A stretch of DNA of 64,000 nt from Aedes albopictus. Taxonomy: Eukaryota > Arthropoda > Insecta > Diptera > Culicidae. Numbering within the stretch: position 1 is the first letter of the stretch; each line of letters starts with the position of its first letter. Below, piece after piece: positions 11,590-23,492 of the stretch. The position numbers were made by a program, and so were the translations under genes. The notes below the pieces were generated by a model, which was given only the letters and a program-made list of their open reading frames with translations, was not told the origin of the DNA and ran no database searches. The DNA is taken from positions 10,618,252 through 10,682,251 of the forward strand of contig NC_085137.1 in the NCBI RefSeq assembly GCF_035046485.1. Direction: 5' to 3'.

Positions 11590-12215
11590 CACGGCCCGGG
11601 GATGCGGTGATTATAACAGAATAACAGAATTTCTTGTGGAATTCTTGAAGAAATATTTTAAGGCACACTTGCAGAAATACCTTAAAGAATTTCTGTTGAC
11701 ATTACTTTGGGAATCCCTGGAGAAAATCCTGGAGGAATCCTTGAAAAATGCACTGGAACAATCACTGAAGGTAGAGGTAGAGAGATATCTCAGGAGAAAT
11801 CCCCGGAGGAAACCCATAGAGGAATTCTTGAAAAATTTTCTGGAGCAATCCATGCAGGAATCACAGAAGAAAGCTATGAAAAAATTTCTGGAGGAGTTCG
11901 TCGATGCATTTTTGCAGAAGTGTCTGTAAAAAAAAACACTGAAGGAATCGTGGGAGGTATTATTGAAACATTTCTTAGAACAAACCCTAAAAAAAACATC
12001 TGAACCTTGCAAGAACCACAAACAATTAATCAATTTTCATCTTTCTGTAAAAATATAAGAATATTTAAATTCATTCGAAGATACCCATGGAAGAATTCAC
12101 GGTGGAAAAACACCTGGAGAAATCCCTTGAGGAATTTCTGAAAGAATCCCTGGAGAAGTTCCTGAATAAATGCCTAAAGGATTTTCTCGAGGAAGAATTC
12201 GTAAAGAAATCCCAG
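11590..12215. repeat. Second patch of the degenerate 12-bp repeat
   Basis: The same GGAGAAATCCCTGGAGGAATT-like 12-bp units as at 790-4285 reappear, more diverged, at 11625-11940 and 12085-12215. The open frames here (up to 140 codons, both strands) have the same four-residue periodicity and are treated as repeat by-products. A short stem-loop around GCTATGCTAATCGGTTTAGCATAG lies just before, at about 11510. Confidence 0.7.
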
Positions 12216-12544
12216 GTATTTTACTCTTAGCATGACGTTTGTTTTAATTGAATACTAGTGAAAATTCGTGTAGTAGTAGCGCATAACTGCACTCTATAGC
12301 ATCATATGTTCTACAAAGTCCTTCTTTTTTCCTAACGTAACCGGTTCCAGCATATCTGGAAAAAAATGGCATGCTGTTTTTGTATTCCATGAATAAACAT
12401 CACAAAATTTAGCTATTCAGCCAAGCTTATTTTTTGGTAAAATTATATGATAAGATTGAAGTGGTTCTCTTCGAGAAATCCCTGGCGAAATTTCCTGGGG
12501 TTCTCGAGTAATAATGGTTTGATCATTGTGGATAAAATCCCTTA

Positions 12545-12635
12545 AGGCCGTTCGCAATGCTGTTTTGTTTTGTATGGCGAGTTTCAAAAATTTTAAAACT
12601 CGCCATACAAAATAAAACAGCATTGCGAACGGTCT
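12545..12635. mobile_element. 91-bp near-perfect hairpin MITE
   Basis: The sequence AGGCCGTTCGCAATGCTGTT runs inward from 12545 and its complement ends at 12635. The two arms pair over nearly their whole length, leaving a small AT-rich loop. TA flanks both sides (12543-12544 and 12636-12637). It lies in the intron before the first ABC transporter exon seen here, so its transcript could form a long hairpin RNA (inference). Confidence 0.75.
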
Positions 12636-12639
12636 TATT

Positions 12640-13462
12640 AGAACAGTTGATTTTTAAAAATATTTTTTTTGGAACTCTGAATTATTGTTGGACTACGCCC
12701 ATGAAATGTCCAGTTTTTTTAAGAATGGAGAACTGACAACAACGACTTATACCATCAGAGTACCAGATTCCGCTCAACTAAGGCCAGTTTCTCAGAAAAA
12801 CATCATCTGTTGAAAGACTGTTAAGCCAATTTGTAATGTTTTTCCATTTTATGTTAGTTCAATCTAAGTACAATCAGATACAAATCAAGACTTATGTAGA
12901 ACTTTTCATAAAAGTATGATTTTATTACATTTGGTGTGAGACCAAAGTGGTCCTTATTCCGCTCACGAACAAATTTATACCATCTTTTAAATAGACTTCT
13001 GCGAAAAAGTGCATTATTTTTGCAACTCTATGTTTTTACAATTATTTTTTCTGTTCCGTAGGAGTGTATAATAGGGGTTAAACACACTATGTACTAAAAT
13101 CGGTAGATTTAACGATTTTGTCGATTTTTTTTGCGTGAGCGGTTATTGGAACACATGAAATTACCTACAGCTTTTTTGAGCCCAATAGCCGCTCAAAAAA
13201 TGTCTTTGTTTTGTTTCTAAAATGTGTGTTATCCGGTAAATATTGCATAAAATGGCTTTGCTCTCGTCTAATTTATATTGTCCAAGAATATCAACACGGT
13301 AAAGAGTGTATTTTTGCGTGTGAACTTGATTTTTTCAACAGTGAGCGGCTATTGGGTCATGAGCGGCTACTGGTACACTCACGGTACATCCAACAAGGCA
13401 CAAAAAATACTTTGAAAATTGAATTCCATAAAATTATTCGTTAAATGTGTTCCTTTTCACAG
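12640..13462 (+). other. Intron sequence upstream of ABC transporter exon
   Basis: No coding matches are seen. The stretch ends with the acceptor TTCCTTTTCACAG, with the exon starting at 13463. Short self-similar text about the GAGCGGCTATTGG motif occurs near 13135-13375, but no full element could be bounded. Confidence 0.5.
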
Positions 13463-16450
13463 CTTCCCAACATCAACCTAGCCGAATACTACAAACCACT
13501 GCACCAGACGGAGACAGCGTTCTCCGGAGCCTCACGTCGACCGGTTGTAATTGCCATCAAAGACGGCCACTTCCAGTTTGAGGTGCAACGAAGCCGACAG
13601 GAACTCGGTCTCATCCAGGAGGACATTGTGGACTTCCGCTTCCACAATCTGAACCTTCAAATCCGCCAGGGAGAGCTGGTGTGCTTGGAAGGTCCTGTGG
13701 GAGCTGGGAAGACATCGCTGTTGGAAGTGATCCTGGCGAATTTCAAATGCACCCAGGGTGTGGTGGCCATTTCGAATGTGGACGAAGGATTTGGCTATGT
13801 GGCCCAGTCGGCGTGGCTCCAACGGGGGACGATTCGGGAGAACATTCTGTGGGGAGAAATGTACGACGACGCCCGGTACAAGGCGGTGATCCATGCTTGT
13901 GCCTTGAGTTACGATCTGAACTTGCTGAAGGGGGACAGTACCGGAGTGGGAGAACAGGGCCGGACCCTGTCGGGTGGACAGAGGGCTCGAATTGCCCTCG
14001 CGAGAGCCATCTATCAAAATAAGGAAATTTACCTGTTGGATGACATCCTATCGGCGCTGGATGCCCACGTGGCTTCGCACATTGTACGGCACTGTATCTT
14101 TGGGTTGCTCAAGGATAAAACCCGAATCATCGTGAGTCAACATCCGGTGGTGATGAGCCGCGCCAACCAGATTCTTCACGTGGAAAACGGGGTAGTTAGT
14201 CAGAGCGACATCACCGCTTCCGGATCGATGATAAGCGATCTGGAGGACGAAGGGGAAGATTTGTCACCGACGGTAAGTGCTTGCCATAGAACGATCTGTA
14301 TTGAAACGTTTTAAAATACTCATTGCAATTTCAGGTGACCTTAGAGTACGAGCCACACAACACTCCACCCAAGGACGAGGACAGCCACAGCCTGGACAGC
14401 GTGATGGCCGAGGAAAGTCGAGAATTTGGCCATTTGGATAGAAACGTGCTGGGGTCCTATTGGCGAGCTACCGGGCGTTCGCTTGGATTCTGGGTAATTG
14501 TTTCGGTGCTGCTGATGCAGGTGTCTCGGAATCTGTCCGACGCTTGGTTGGCCTACTGGGTGGGAGCGTCCAATCCGGGTCCAGTGCCGTCCAACAATGG
14601 CACTTCCAACGGGACGACGGTGGATTTTTGGAACGTGGGATCACTGGACAGTTTCTTCAGTATGGTGAAAGATTTCGTGTCCTCGTGGGTGCGAGGAGTG
14701 GACCACGGTTCACTGTTTGCGGAGGAGTTGCAGCAGGAAGAGGCACTGCAGATGGACAACAAGACACTAACGCTGTACTATCTGGGGATTTACAGTGGAC
14801 TGGCAGTTGGCAATTCTTTCATCACGTTGGTTCGAGCGTTTCTGTTCGCGTATGCTGGCATTAAGGCGGCCAAATGCATCCACGACAAACTGTTGAACAG
14901 TGTGGTTTATGTGAGTATCGCTTCTATAAACACATCACTTTTTGTAGCTTAAGCTTCCAGATTTGTATAAATTGAAAACCGAATGATTCCATTCTTCTTA
15001 TTGTCTTCCGCAGACCAAGTTCCAATTCTTCGACGTGGCGCCGCTGGGACGCATCCTGAATCGCTTTTCGTCCGATGTGTACACGATCGACGATTCGTTG
15101 CCGTTTATCCTGAACATCTTGCTGGCTCAGTTCTTTGGCCTGATGGGTGCCCTCGCGATCAGTCTGTACGCTATGCCTTGGCTTGGGCTGCTCATCGTAC
15201 CACTGTGCCCAATCTACCTGACACTACAGAATCAGTACCGGTACGCCTCTAGGGATATCAAACGGTTGTCCAGCAATGCCTTGTCGCCGTTGTACGCCCA
15301 CTTTACCGAGACTCTGCAGGGAATGGCCACGATCCGGGCGATGCGCGGAGAAGGTCGTTTCAAGAAGAACTTTCTGTTCAAGTTGGAAGAGAGTGTTAAG
15401 GCCCAGTTGTCATCGTCCGCGGCACAACAGTGGCTCGGGCTAAGGCTACAGCTTTTGGGGGCGTTTCTGGTTGGAGGAGCTGGGCTGTTGGCTGCCATCA
15501 CTTCAGCTCATCTGACGTCACCGGAAATGGTCGGTTTGACTATTTCCTACGCCTTGTCGATTACGGGGCTGTTGTCTGGGCTGCTGAATGCGGTCTCCGA
15601 GACGGAACAGGAGTTCGTCGCCGTCGAAAGGGTGAACCAATACTGTGAGCTGGAAAAAGAAATCAACTACGACGGATCGGTGGATCCACCCTTCGGATGG
15701 CCTTACCAGGGAGTGGTTATCTTTGATAATGTCTGCCTCAAGTATCGTGAACGCCTGCCTTTAGCGTTAAGAGGTGTTTCGATGCACATCACTTCCTGCG
15801 AGAGGATCGGAGTTGTCGGAAGAACCGGAGCAGGTAAGAGTTCTGTTTTAGCATCCATAATGAGAGTAGCTCCCCTCGAGACGGGGACCATCACAGTCGA
15901 TTGCGTCAACATTGCTACACTTCCACTGGATGTGTTGCGAAGTCGAATAGCCGTAGTGTCTCAAGATCCGTTCCTATTCAATGGAACCATCCGGGAGAAT
16001 CTCGATCCCCGTGGATTACACCTGGACTCTGAGATTTGGGAGGCCATCACTTGCTGCCTGGCGAGTCCTTTGGTGCAAGCCCTCGGGGGTATCAATGCCA
16101 AACTGGACCCCAGTGGATCCAACCTGTCTGCCGGTCAGAAACAACTTCTATGCCTCACGCGAGCGCTACTTAAAAAGTCCAAAATCGTCCTCATCGACGA
16201 GGGAACCGCAAACCTGGACTACGAAGCGGAATCCGCCATCCAGCTTGTGCTGAAAAATGCCTTCCGTGGAAGAACCGTTATCCTAATTGCTCACCGACTG
16301 AACGGGCTGCAAAACACGGATCGGATAATTGTGATGAAAGACGGCGAAATTGCCGAACAGGGAACGCCCCGAGAACTTGCCCACAACGAGGAATCGTTGT
16401 TCCACTCGATGCTGCAGGAGCAGCAAAATACAACCTTCGCCAGGTTGTAA
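13463..16450 (+). CDS. ABC transporter, ABCC10/MRP7-type, C-terminal 940 codons
   Basis: An ATP-driven exporter of amphipathic conjugates or lipophilic compounds is inferred from family. Three exons are joined by phase-0 introns: 13463-14272, 14335-14910 and 15014-16450. NBD1 has Walker A GPVGAGKTS (from about 13691), signature LSGGQRARIALARA (13967) and Walker B YLLDDILSALD. TMD2 follows, with hydrophobic spans such as FWVIVSVLLMQV and the conserved stretch LGRILNRFSSDVYTID. NBD2 has Walker A GRTGAGKSS (about 15818), signature LSAGQKQLLCL (16124) and Walker B IVLIDEGTANLD. Asp instead of Glu after NBD1 Walker B matches the asymmetric ABCC pattern. LPNINLAEYYKP at the exon start aligns with the linker before NBD1 in vertebrate ABCC10. 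TMD1 and the start codon are missing and must lie before position 1 or be unrecognised. Drosophila CG7806 is the likely counterpart (memory, unchecked). Confidence 0.93.
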
Positions 16451-16660
16451 TCCTAGTCCTCTAGAATAGCGGAAGTATCCTCGTACTGAAATGTTTGCTC
16501 ATTGTTACAGCAGCAGCACGTATTTGCGCCTTAGGCTTTTGTCTTTTATGAAAAACCCTGATTTGTTCCTTAAACTGCTTTTAAGTTCGAAACAAATCCA
16601 CTCAGAAAGTAATTATAGTTTTACTTCTTGATAAAAAAAAGCAATTTTTTAGTTCTGAAG

Positions 16661-16666
16661 AATAAA
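16661..16666 (+). terminator. Polyadenylation signal of the ABC transporter
   Basis: AATAAA occurs about 210 bases after the stop codon at 16448-16450 and is the first canonical hexamer downstream. It would give a 3' UTR of about 230 bases. Confidence 0.6.
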
Positions 16667-16904
16667 TTATCATACGAAGTTTGAAAGCAGCGTCTGAAAC
16701 TGGAACGGAAAAGAAACTCCATGGTTAGTGTCTCCACTATTTGAATCAGGTTGCAATCAGACTCGATTATAGCGAATCCAAGTCCATTCTTTATCCAATT
16801 ATCTGACTTCTTGACATCTAGAACGGGGTCGATGAGTAACTGACCTATTGATGTGTAGAGGCCATATTACGATTATTATATCCTTCCCCCGTTTTATATC
16901 AAAG

Positions 16905-18912
16905 GCTTAACCAAGGAGTTATACTCCGGATTGGTCTATAATGTCTAACAAGGTCTGACAAGATAGCGTCTACGCTGGACCTCCCCTTCCGGAAGCCGTA
17001 CTGGTTACTCGAAAGATCATTTTCGCCCTCGGTGAACCTCAACATTCTATTGAGGATGATCTTTTCGAGCACCTTCCCCGCCGTGTCAATCAAGCATATT
17101 GGTCTATATGCCGACGGGTCTCCGGGTGGTTTCCCCGCCTTTGGCAATAGTATCAGGCTCTGCCTCTTCCAAGCTTCTGGGAAAACTCCCTCGTCCAGGC
17201 ATTTCTGCATAGCAGACCTGAACATCTCGGGAGCCTCTGCAATAGCTACTTTTAAGGCCAGGTTCGGAACTCCGTCCGGACCTGGGGCCTTACCTACGCT
17301 AAGGGACTTAGCTATTCCCGCAAGTTCCACATCGGTGACCCTCTCCTCATCGCCAGCCCCAGTCCCTGGCTGTCCTACGAAAGGAGGCCAAGTACTAGGA
17401 TCATGACGCGGAAAAAGTCCTGCAATGATCCCCTCCAACATCTCTGGAGATTGCTCTGTAGGAGCCATCACACCTCTCGGCTTGGCCATAACGATCCTGT
17501 AGGCGTCACCCCACGGGTTCGTATTGGCACTCTGACAGAGACCCTCAAAGCAGGCCTTTTTGCTTGCTCTTATCTCGGTCTTAAGCGCGGCTTTTGCAGC
17601 GGCGAACACTACCCTCCGTTCGTTTCGCTCTTCCTCTGATCGTGCTTGCTGCATCCGCCGCCTAGCCCGTAGGCAGGCGCGGCGCAGGTCCGCAATCGCG
17701 TCGGTCCACTAGTAAGCCGGTGGCCTCCCATTTCCAGGGTGGACTCGCCTAGGCATGGTCGCATCACACGCACGTGAGAGCACCGCTACCAGCTCGTCGC
17801 CGTCTAAACCGATTAAGTTTCGCTCACGGAGGAGCGCCTCCCTAAATACCCCTTCGTCGAAGTATGATGTCTTCCACCTGCGAGGGCTTGGCCTTAGCCT
17901 AGCCGCCTCTTCTTCTATCCGCTGTCTGCTGTTGTTGTAGTCGATACTGTAGCGAACCGCCAGGTGGTCGCTGTGAGTGTAGCCATCATCTACTCTCCAG
18001 TTCGAACTACTTGTTAGGCCAGGACTACAAAAGGTGACGTCAATAATTGACTCCGCTCCGTTTCGACTATAGGTACTCTTGGTACCGACGTTAGCCAAGT
18101 CGACATCTAAGATGGCCAATGTTTCTAGTAGGATCTGACCCCGCTGGTTCGTGATACGGCTTCCCCATTCCACAGCCCAGGCATTAAAGTCAACCGCTAT
18201 TACCACCGGCCTTCGCCCTGTTAGCACGGTCGTTAAGCGTGTTGGAGGCTAGCCCACTATGGACTCGAAGGCCATTGCGAGGCTAGCTCCGTCGATGACT
18301 GTTTCTAAATTACAATGAAAATAGAACGCTAGACATCTTCCATCAAACTAGACGGCTGCCGACTGATACCTCAATCTGCAACCGCCACACTCTTTATTCC
18401 ATTCAGGTATATACAATTCAACATTTTTCTTCTAAACTTCATACCTCTGCCATCTCTCCACAACAATTGTACCTACCAACAATACTGCAGCCATTCACGT
18501 ACCTGAAGGTTCGACGCTACCCGAGCGTTCAACGCTACCTAACTTCCAACAAAGCGGTCCAACATTTGCGTGAACCGCTCGATCGGCCACCGCGGAGGCG
18601 CATAACAGCTACAGAAGAAGACCCCGTTTACTTTGGCGACCACGAAGCCGTCATAGGTAGTAGACACCAATTCCTGCACGGGGTATTTACCCGTCGTCCA
18701 TATCGCCGCCATTTTCCTGGTCCCATCCGAGACCCAGTTGCCGTTGCCGGCGGGTACTTGGTATGGGTCCGAAATGATGGCGATATCCGTCTCCCACTCA
18801 GAAACCGCCTGACAAAGCAGTTGCTGAGCCGCATCACAGTGGTTCAGGTTCAGCTGCGTTACCTGCACTGTGATTTGTTGTTCACTGCGGCTTTCTTGAA
18901 GGCCGGGCACCC
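16905..18912 (-). pseudogene. R1-like ORF2: endonuclease plus truncated reverse transcriptase
   Basis: The endonuclease N-terminus is at 18539-18912 and its C-terminal half at 17709-18236, including DFNAW, IIDVTF and the catalytic-type YTHSDHLAV. Between them, about 18240-18530 is foreign sequence that breaks the frame. Reverse transcriptase follows with GKAPGPDGVPN, LPKAGKPPGDPSAYRPICL and GFRKGRSSVDAI. The FADD-type active site and thumb are missing because the homology ends near 16960. ORF2 begins overlapping the end of ORF1, as is usual for the group. Confidence 0.85.
18240..18530. mobile_element. Insertion splitting the R1-like endonuclease
   Basis: Endonuclease homology stops at about 18535 and resumes at about 18236. 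The roughly 290 bp between have no coding similarity to the LINE and are AT-richer. I could not define terminal repeats or a target duplication, so the type of insertion is unknown. Confidence 0.45.
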
Positions 18913-20725
18913 TGGACCACCCATCGGATGTCTGTTTTTCGAGGATTTCCCGGTACAGATCATGCAGATGGGCGGACTCGTGCAGCTTTGGGCCTTATGA
19001 CCTTTAGCGCCGCATCGCCTACACAGTTTGCGCCTGTCGGGGCCTTTGCAGTCCTACGACTTGTGTCCTGGTTCCAGACACCTGAAGCAAACCTCTGGTG
19101 GCTCGTGGAATGTCAGGTGACATACACACCAACCCACCTTTATGCTCCCTACTTTAACGGACTTTTTGACGTCCGCCACAGGTAGCTGAACCAAAGCTAT
19201 CTGTGTCCCTGCTGGCCCTCTCCGTAGCTTAACGGCTGCGGCGGCCACCTGCACATTGCACTGTTGCCGCAGTGCCGTGACGAGCTCTTCCACTTCGGTG
19301 ATCTCGTCAATGTCCTTGACCTTCAGAGTCGCCTCATGTGTCAGAGCCCTCACCTGCACACCCTCACCAAGGACCTCTTCTGTCAGCCTCTTATAGGTGG
19401 CGCCCTTGTGCTCCTTCTGGCGCTTCAGCTCCAGGATCATCTCGCCCGTACGAGTACGTCTAATACTGCGTACGTCGGCTCCAAGACCCTCAAGCTTGGC
19501 GTCGCTTCGCATCGTCTTCAAGACGTCCGAGTACTTGGACTGTTCCGTCTTGATGACGATAGCGTCGCCTTTCTCGCGCCTGGCACCTGCCCTCGTACGC
19601 CTTAGCTTGGCGTCCTGCACTACTACCTGCGGATTCGCCTTCTTCTTCTTCTTCCGCTCTACCTTCGTCCAAGGGAGGTCCTCCCCTTGGATCGCCCTAC
19701 TCTGTGGCTGTTGAGGGCCCACCAGCGGTCGCAACCCCTTGTTCCCATCGTTCCGGGACGGGGCAGCCTTTTCAGGCCCACCCTTCCCAGCTTTCCGGGA
19801 ACCCTGGCTAGGGTCCGACCTGCCGGCATTATTACCGACTTTCGGGGTAATGATTCGCCTGGCCTTGCGGGCACCGCCAGACAGCTCCTCGCCTGACGGC
19901 TGCCTCGCCCGCTTCTGCGATTGCTTGCTCCGTTTGTCGCGAGCAGTCACTTCCACCTTGTTCGGACTTCCTGCGAAGGAGAGGCCTCCGTTTGGGTAAA
20001 CTTCGGCACTTTCTCAATTGCAGGCTCCGCTGGTGTAGCAGTCAGCAACGCGAGTGCCGCGTGCTCCTGCTTGGCATCGTCGATCGACACCCTATGTCGA
20101 AGCAAGGCCGTTTTAAGGTCCTTGCTTATTGTGAGGATCTGGATCTGCGCTGTGGAATTGCCCGGAGGCACGATGGGCGTGTGCTCCTAATGCAGGTCTG
20201 CTGAGAGAAGTGTGGCCTCCACTGGAGAGTTGGATTCTCCTGCGTTGTCCAACACGTCCGGTGTGTTCGATTGCCGATCGAAGAAGAGGCAAAGTCATGG
20301 CCTGCCTTGCGCTTGTCTTCACTGCATTGACAGTTGGGCGGTTGGCGTCACTCGGGCCGTTAGTGGGATTAGGGCAACACAATCAACACGCTAAGTACAA
20401 GTTACTCACTGAGCATCACATGCCACACACTTATGTTCGACGCAAAGTCGATTATTTTGCCAAGCTGCTGCTCAGCCACCTCTATTGCGGACCGTCCATT
20501 GGATTCTTGGTTGACGGCCCTCAACAACCACGCTCCGTCCATAACCTCCACCGGCTGGCTTGCCGGGAAGTGGACCGGAGCACCCACGCTTGAGCTGCGT
20601 ACGCAACTCCCAGCGCCTATCTCCTCACTTCTCCTTGTCGGAGATCTCATCAACCCGCTTCTTGCAAAGGGGTTTATCGCACCGCTACTTCCACCTAAAT
20701 TTCGAATTTTAGAATTTTTGCTCAT
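18859..20725 (-). pseudogene. R1-like ORF1 (gag-like, zinc-knuckle protein)
   Basis: It starts MSKNSKIRNLGG at 20725, shifts frame near 20400-20170 and again near 20000, then runs through a lysine/arginine-rich middle. The C-terminal nucleic-acid-binding region has CFRCLEPGHKS, CRRCGAKGHKAQSC and CMIC, i.e. CCHC knuckles. A stop codon directly follows GHKS (TCG TAG GAC), between the first and second knuckle. The final residues precede TAA at 18859-18861 and overlap ORF2. Confidence 0.8.
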
Positions 20726-20885
20726 TTTTTCATCGCACGAGTTGCACGGGAAAGAATGTCCACCACGCCAGAGCCCTGCATTAACGCGGTAAGGGACAGC
20801 TTACTGTGGGGGGTGCTCAGGTACCCCACAGGCTCCGTTAAGGATCGAGCATCTTTTTCACCCCCTCGATCACTCATTTCTCAGC

Positions 20886-22723
20886 ACGGGTCGCTTGACA
20901 CCTTGAATTGCGGTTAGTAGTCCTATCCAGCTTTTTACGCTATGATGAGGGGTGATTCAATTTTGACAATTCTTGCCGACAGCCCTTGCAGCATCAGAAC
21001 TTATCAGAGTAGCCAAGAATGTCAGTTCAACTCCAGCAAAATGTCAAAATTTTTCACTGTTGATGTTTTGAAGTTTTTCCTTGAGTTTTTCTGTAGATAT
21101 TGAATATTTAAAAGCTTTTTCTTTAATTTTAGATACGTGATAGCCGCCATTATTTTTAGTACCGAAACCAATGGAGTAGAACATGTAGAGGACGTCGAGA
21201 ATCCGAATGATTTTGATCCAATGATTGCAACTTTATAAACCCACAGCAAACCCAATTTGCGCGGGAACGAACAAATTCTGTACACTCGTATAGCTCTGGC
21301 AGGGTGAATATTCGAAATCCTCGGTCTATTTTTTTAGTTTCTGGTGTCGTCCCACAAAATTGGAACGTTTTTCTAGTTCTAAGTAATTGCATAAATTAGA
21401 TTTAGGTTATTAAAAATTAAAATTCTCTATCAAAACCACTCCGTGCGTGAAACGCAGATGAAATAAGGTTTCCAAAGTAATACTTGTAGTGAATAATATG
21501 TATTCTTGATTAGAATATGTTAAGCGTGTTTTCAGATGTAGTGAATAACTTGGTGAATAATGTGTGTACTTGATTGGAATAAGTTATCCGTGTTTTTTGG
21601 CCGTACTAGAACGACTGTGACATGCATTGATGGTTATGATGATGGGTCGGAGTTGTATGCGTGCGCTTGCTTTGTCGATGATTGCCTTGCGATTCATGTT
21701 GAGGAAGACGAATGAAAAGGAAAGAAACAGATAGACTTGAATGAGGAAATGCGACAGGTTGATTGATGCGATATGCAAGCTGGAGGATGGAAAAGCGTGC
21801 GAGAGAACGGGATGCGATGAATGAGGTTTCGGCTAGCATAAGGAAAGTGTGGGTGAGAGGAAGACAGCGATAGATTTGGAACTGGGTCTGGAAGAAACGC
21901 GTATGAAGCTTTTGGATTTGACCGGCATTCTGTTGACGATTTTATCGGCGAATGGACGCGTGGGCGCGAGTGAAATTTTGTTATTAGGTTTTTCGGTTCG
22001 GACGATTGAAAAATGGCAGTGTATACTACAATACTGTATTTAACGTTTCCCCTACCAACCTTTCCCGCAACTTCGCTGTTCCGGAATGAAATAGGCAAAT
22101 TCAATTAATCGATTCTGGAACTACATTTTCACTGGGAACCTGACATTGAAAAAAAAATCGCATTGCAAGACTTCTGAACAATTGCAACATTTTTATTCGT
22201 TTAATGTAAAGAACGGAACTGCCGAGTGGTGTAAAGAATAGATATTTCACCAATGGAAAATAACAGCAAATAACAGTTTAGACTTCCTTATTATTTATTG
22301 CACCACTCTCACTAAACACACGCTATAGTTTTTCATCGACCAACTTGTTCGGTTCACTTCTACTAACTGACTTCCCAACCCTCAGCCTTCTATGTTCTCT
22401 CTCAACACCTATCTGTATTCATATTGATATGCTACAAGTGGGATGATGATTAACACAAAATCATTTGGCGCAGGCCCCAGGACTTCCGTCCCTGCTGCCC
22501 CAAAAACAGTGCTGTAATGGATCATTACGCAACGCAAATCAGTGCTGTAATGAACCATTACAGCACTGCTGATTTGGTGTGGGAAAGTAGGCCTTTTCCT
22601 GTCAGATTCGCGTGAGGTAAAACAGCCTATTACGATGAGAAATTGAAAAAAAAAACGGTTTACTGAGTTTTTTCACATTTGTGGAAGTGTGCAGTGAAGT
22701 ACATGAAGAGGCCGCATACAAGC
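20886..22723. other. Stretch without recognisable genes
   Basis: No supported coding region. A 136-codon minus frame at 21694-22104 is Ser/Pro/His-rich low complexity without a domain and is not called. A palindrome AGTGCTGTAATG...CATTACAGCACT lies at about 22540-22576, next to a partial direct copy of its arm at 22508. Confidence 0.5.
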
Positions 22724-22730
22724 AACTAAA

Positions 22731-22979
22731 TACAAACAGACGTATCACTTGGTACAAATTGCGATAAAAATCATCGTCACGAAAATATAATCGCCCAATG
22801 CTAATCAGGCTGTGTCACGCAAACCACTCAGTAGGTGGCGGTAGTGAGCAAACGTCAAACAGCAGCAAAAAGATGCGAGCGCCGTGACCGAGCGATTTGC
22901 GAACTACAAAATATTTGAACTAACAGTTAAAAAGGGTAACGATGAGAAGTGAGTAGAGTGAGACGTCTGTTTGTCTGTG
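22731..22979 (+). mobile_element. TIR element with 7-bp target duplication, short copy
   Basis: The 249-bp element has inverted ends ACAAACAGACGTATCACTT and AGTGAGACGTCTGTTTGT(CTGTG). It is flanked by exact AACTAAA at 22724-22730 and 22980-22986; the eighth base does not match. Its interior matches 52146-52952 in reverse order, for example GACGTTTGCTCACTACCGCC when read on the minus strand. Confidence 0.8.
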
Positions 22980-23083
22980 AACTAAAGCTGGATCTACGAA
23001 CCATGAGTTCATAGATCGACCGCCCATTTTTTTTTTGTTTTTGTAAAAACTTTGTAAACGAGCACCAGCGCATTCGTTTCGAC

Positions 23084-23484
23084 CAGGCCCCTGGCATCAA
23101 TGAAATATATCGTAGCCAACATCTAACTGCCTTATACTCATATTCGTGCAAATTGAAACGAACGTGTAATCAACAAACGCAGCTTTTGTTTGATGTTGTG
23201 AGCCACACACGAAATCACATTCACAATGCGTGTTTGTTGGGTTGCTTTATTCAACTAATCGCATGCTCCTTATACCGTACAATAATATTAACGCGGGTTT
23301 GAAGTGTTTTGTGATCATAACAGGTGGAAAAATGATTCCAAAAACTGATCAACAAACCAAAATAAACGTTAAACAAAAAATTGTTGATGTTTTCGCATTT
23401 GACAGTGGGCGCTATTTATTAGCGCCCAGGACATCCTGTCTACCATGATTCCAATGCATTGATATAGGCCGTGTCAGGGGCCTG
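23084..23484 (-). mobile_element. hAT-type MITE, copy 2 (inverted relative to copy 1)
   Basis: The 401-bp element is a close relative of 5791-6192 in the opposite orientation, with termini CAGGCCCCTGGCAT and GTGTCAGGGGCCTG. The 8-bp target duplication GTTTCGAC is exact at 23076-23083 and 23485-23492. It contains no transposase. Confidence 0.9.
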
Positions 23485-23492
23485 GTTTCGAC

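Larger units (their letters stand above)
16905..20885 (-). mobile_element. Decayed R1-like non-LTR retrotransposon
   Basis: A minus-strand LINE with overlapping ORF1 (three zinc knuckles) and ORF2 (endonuclease then reverse transcriptase). The endonuclease sequence VQVTQLNLNHCDAA and DFNAWAVEWGS and the knuckle-bearing ORF1 resemble the R1/I group; the clade name is from memory. It carries frameshifts, an in-frame stop and an insertion of about 290 bp. The reverse transcriptase stops making sense after QYGFRKGRSSVDAI, so the 3' half of ORF2 and the 3' UTR are absent. The 5' untranslated part extends to about 20885. Confidence 0.85.

Noticed and set aside
13532..14017. 161-codon minus-strand frame and other frames inside ABC transporter exons
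   Set aside because: Shadows of the real plus-strand exons with clear Walker A, signature and Walker B motifs.
21694..22104. 136-codon minus frame rich in Ser, Pro and His
   Set aside because: Low complexity without a domain or splice support; composition matches the local AT/GA-rich strand bias.
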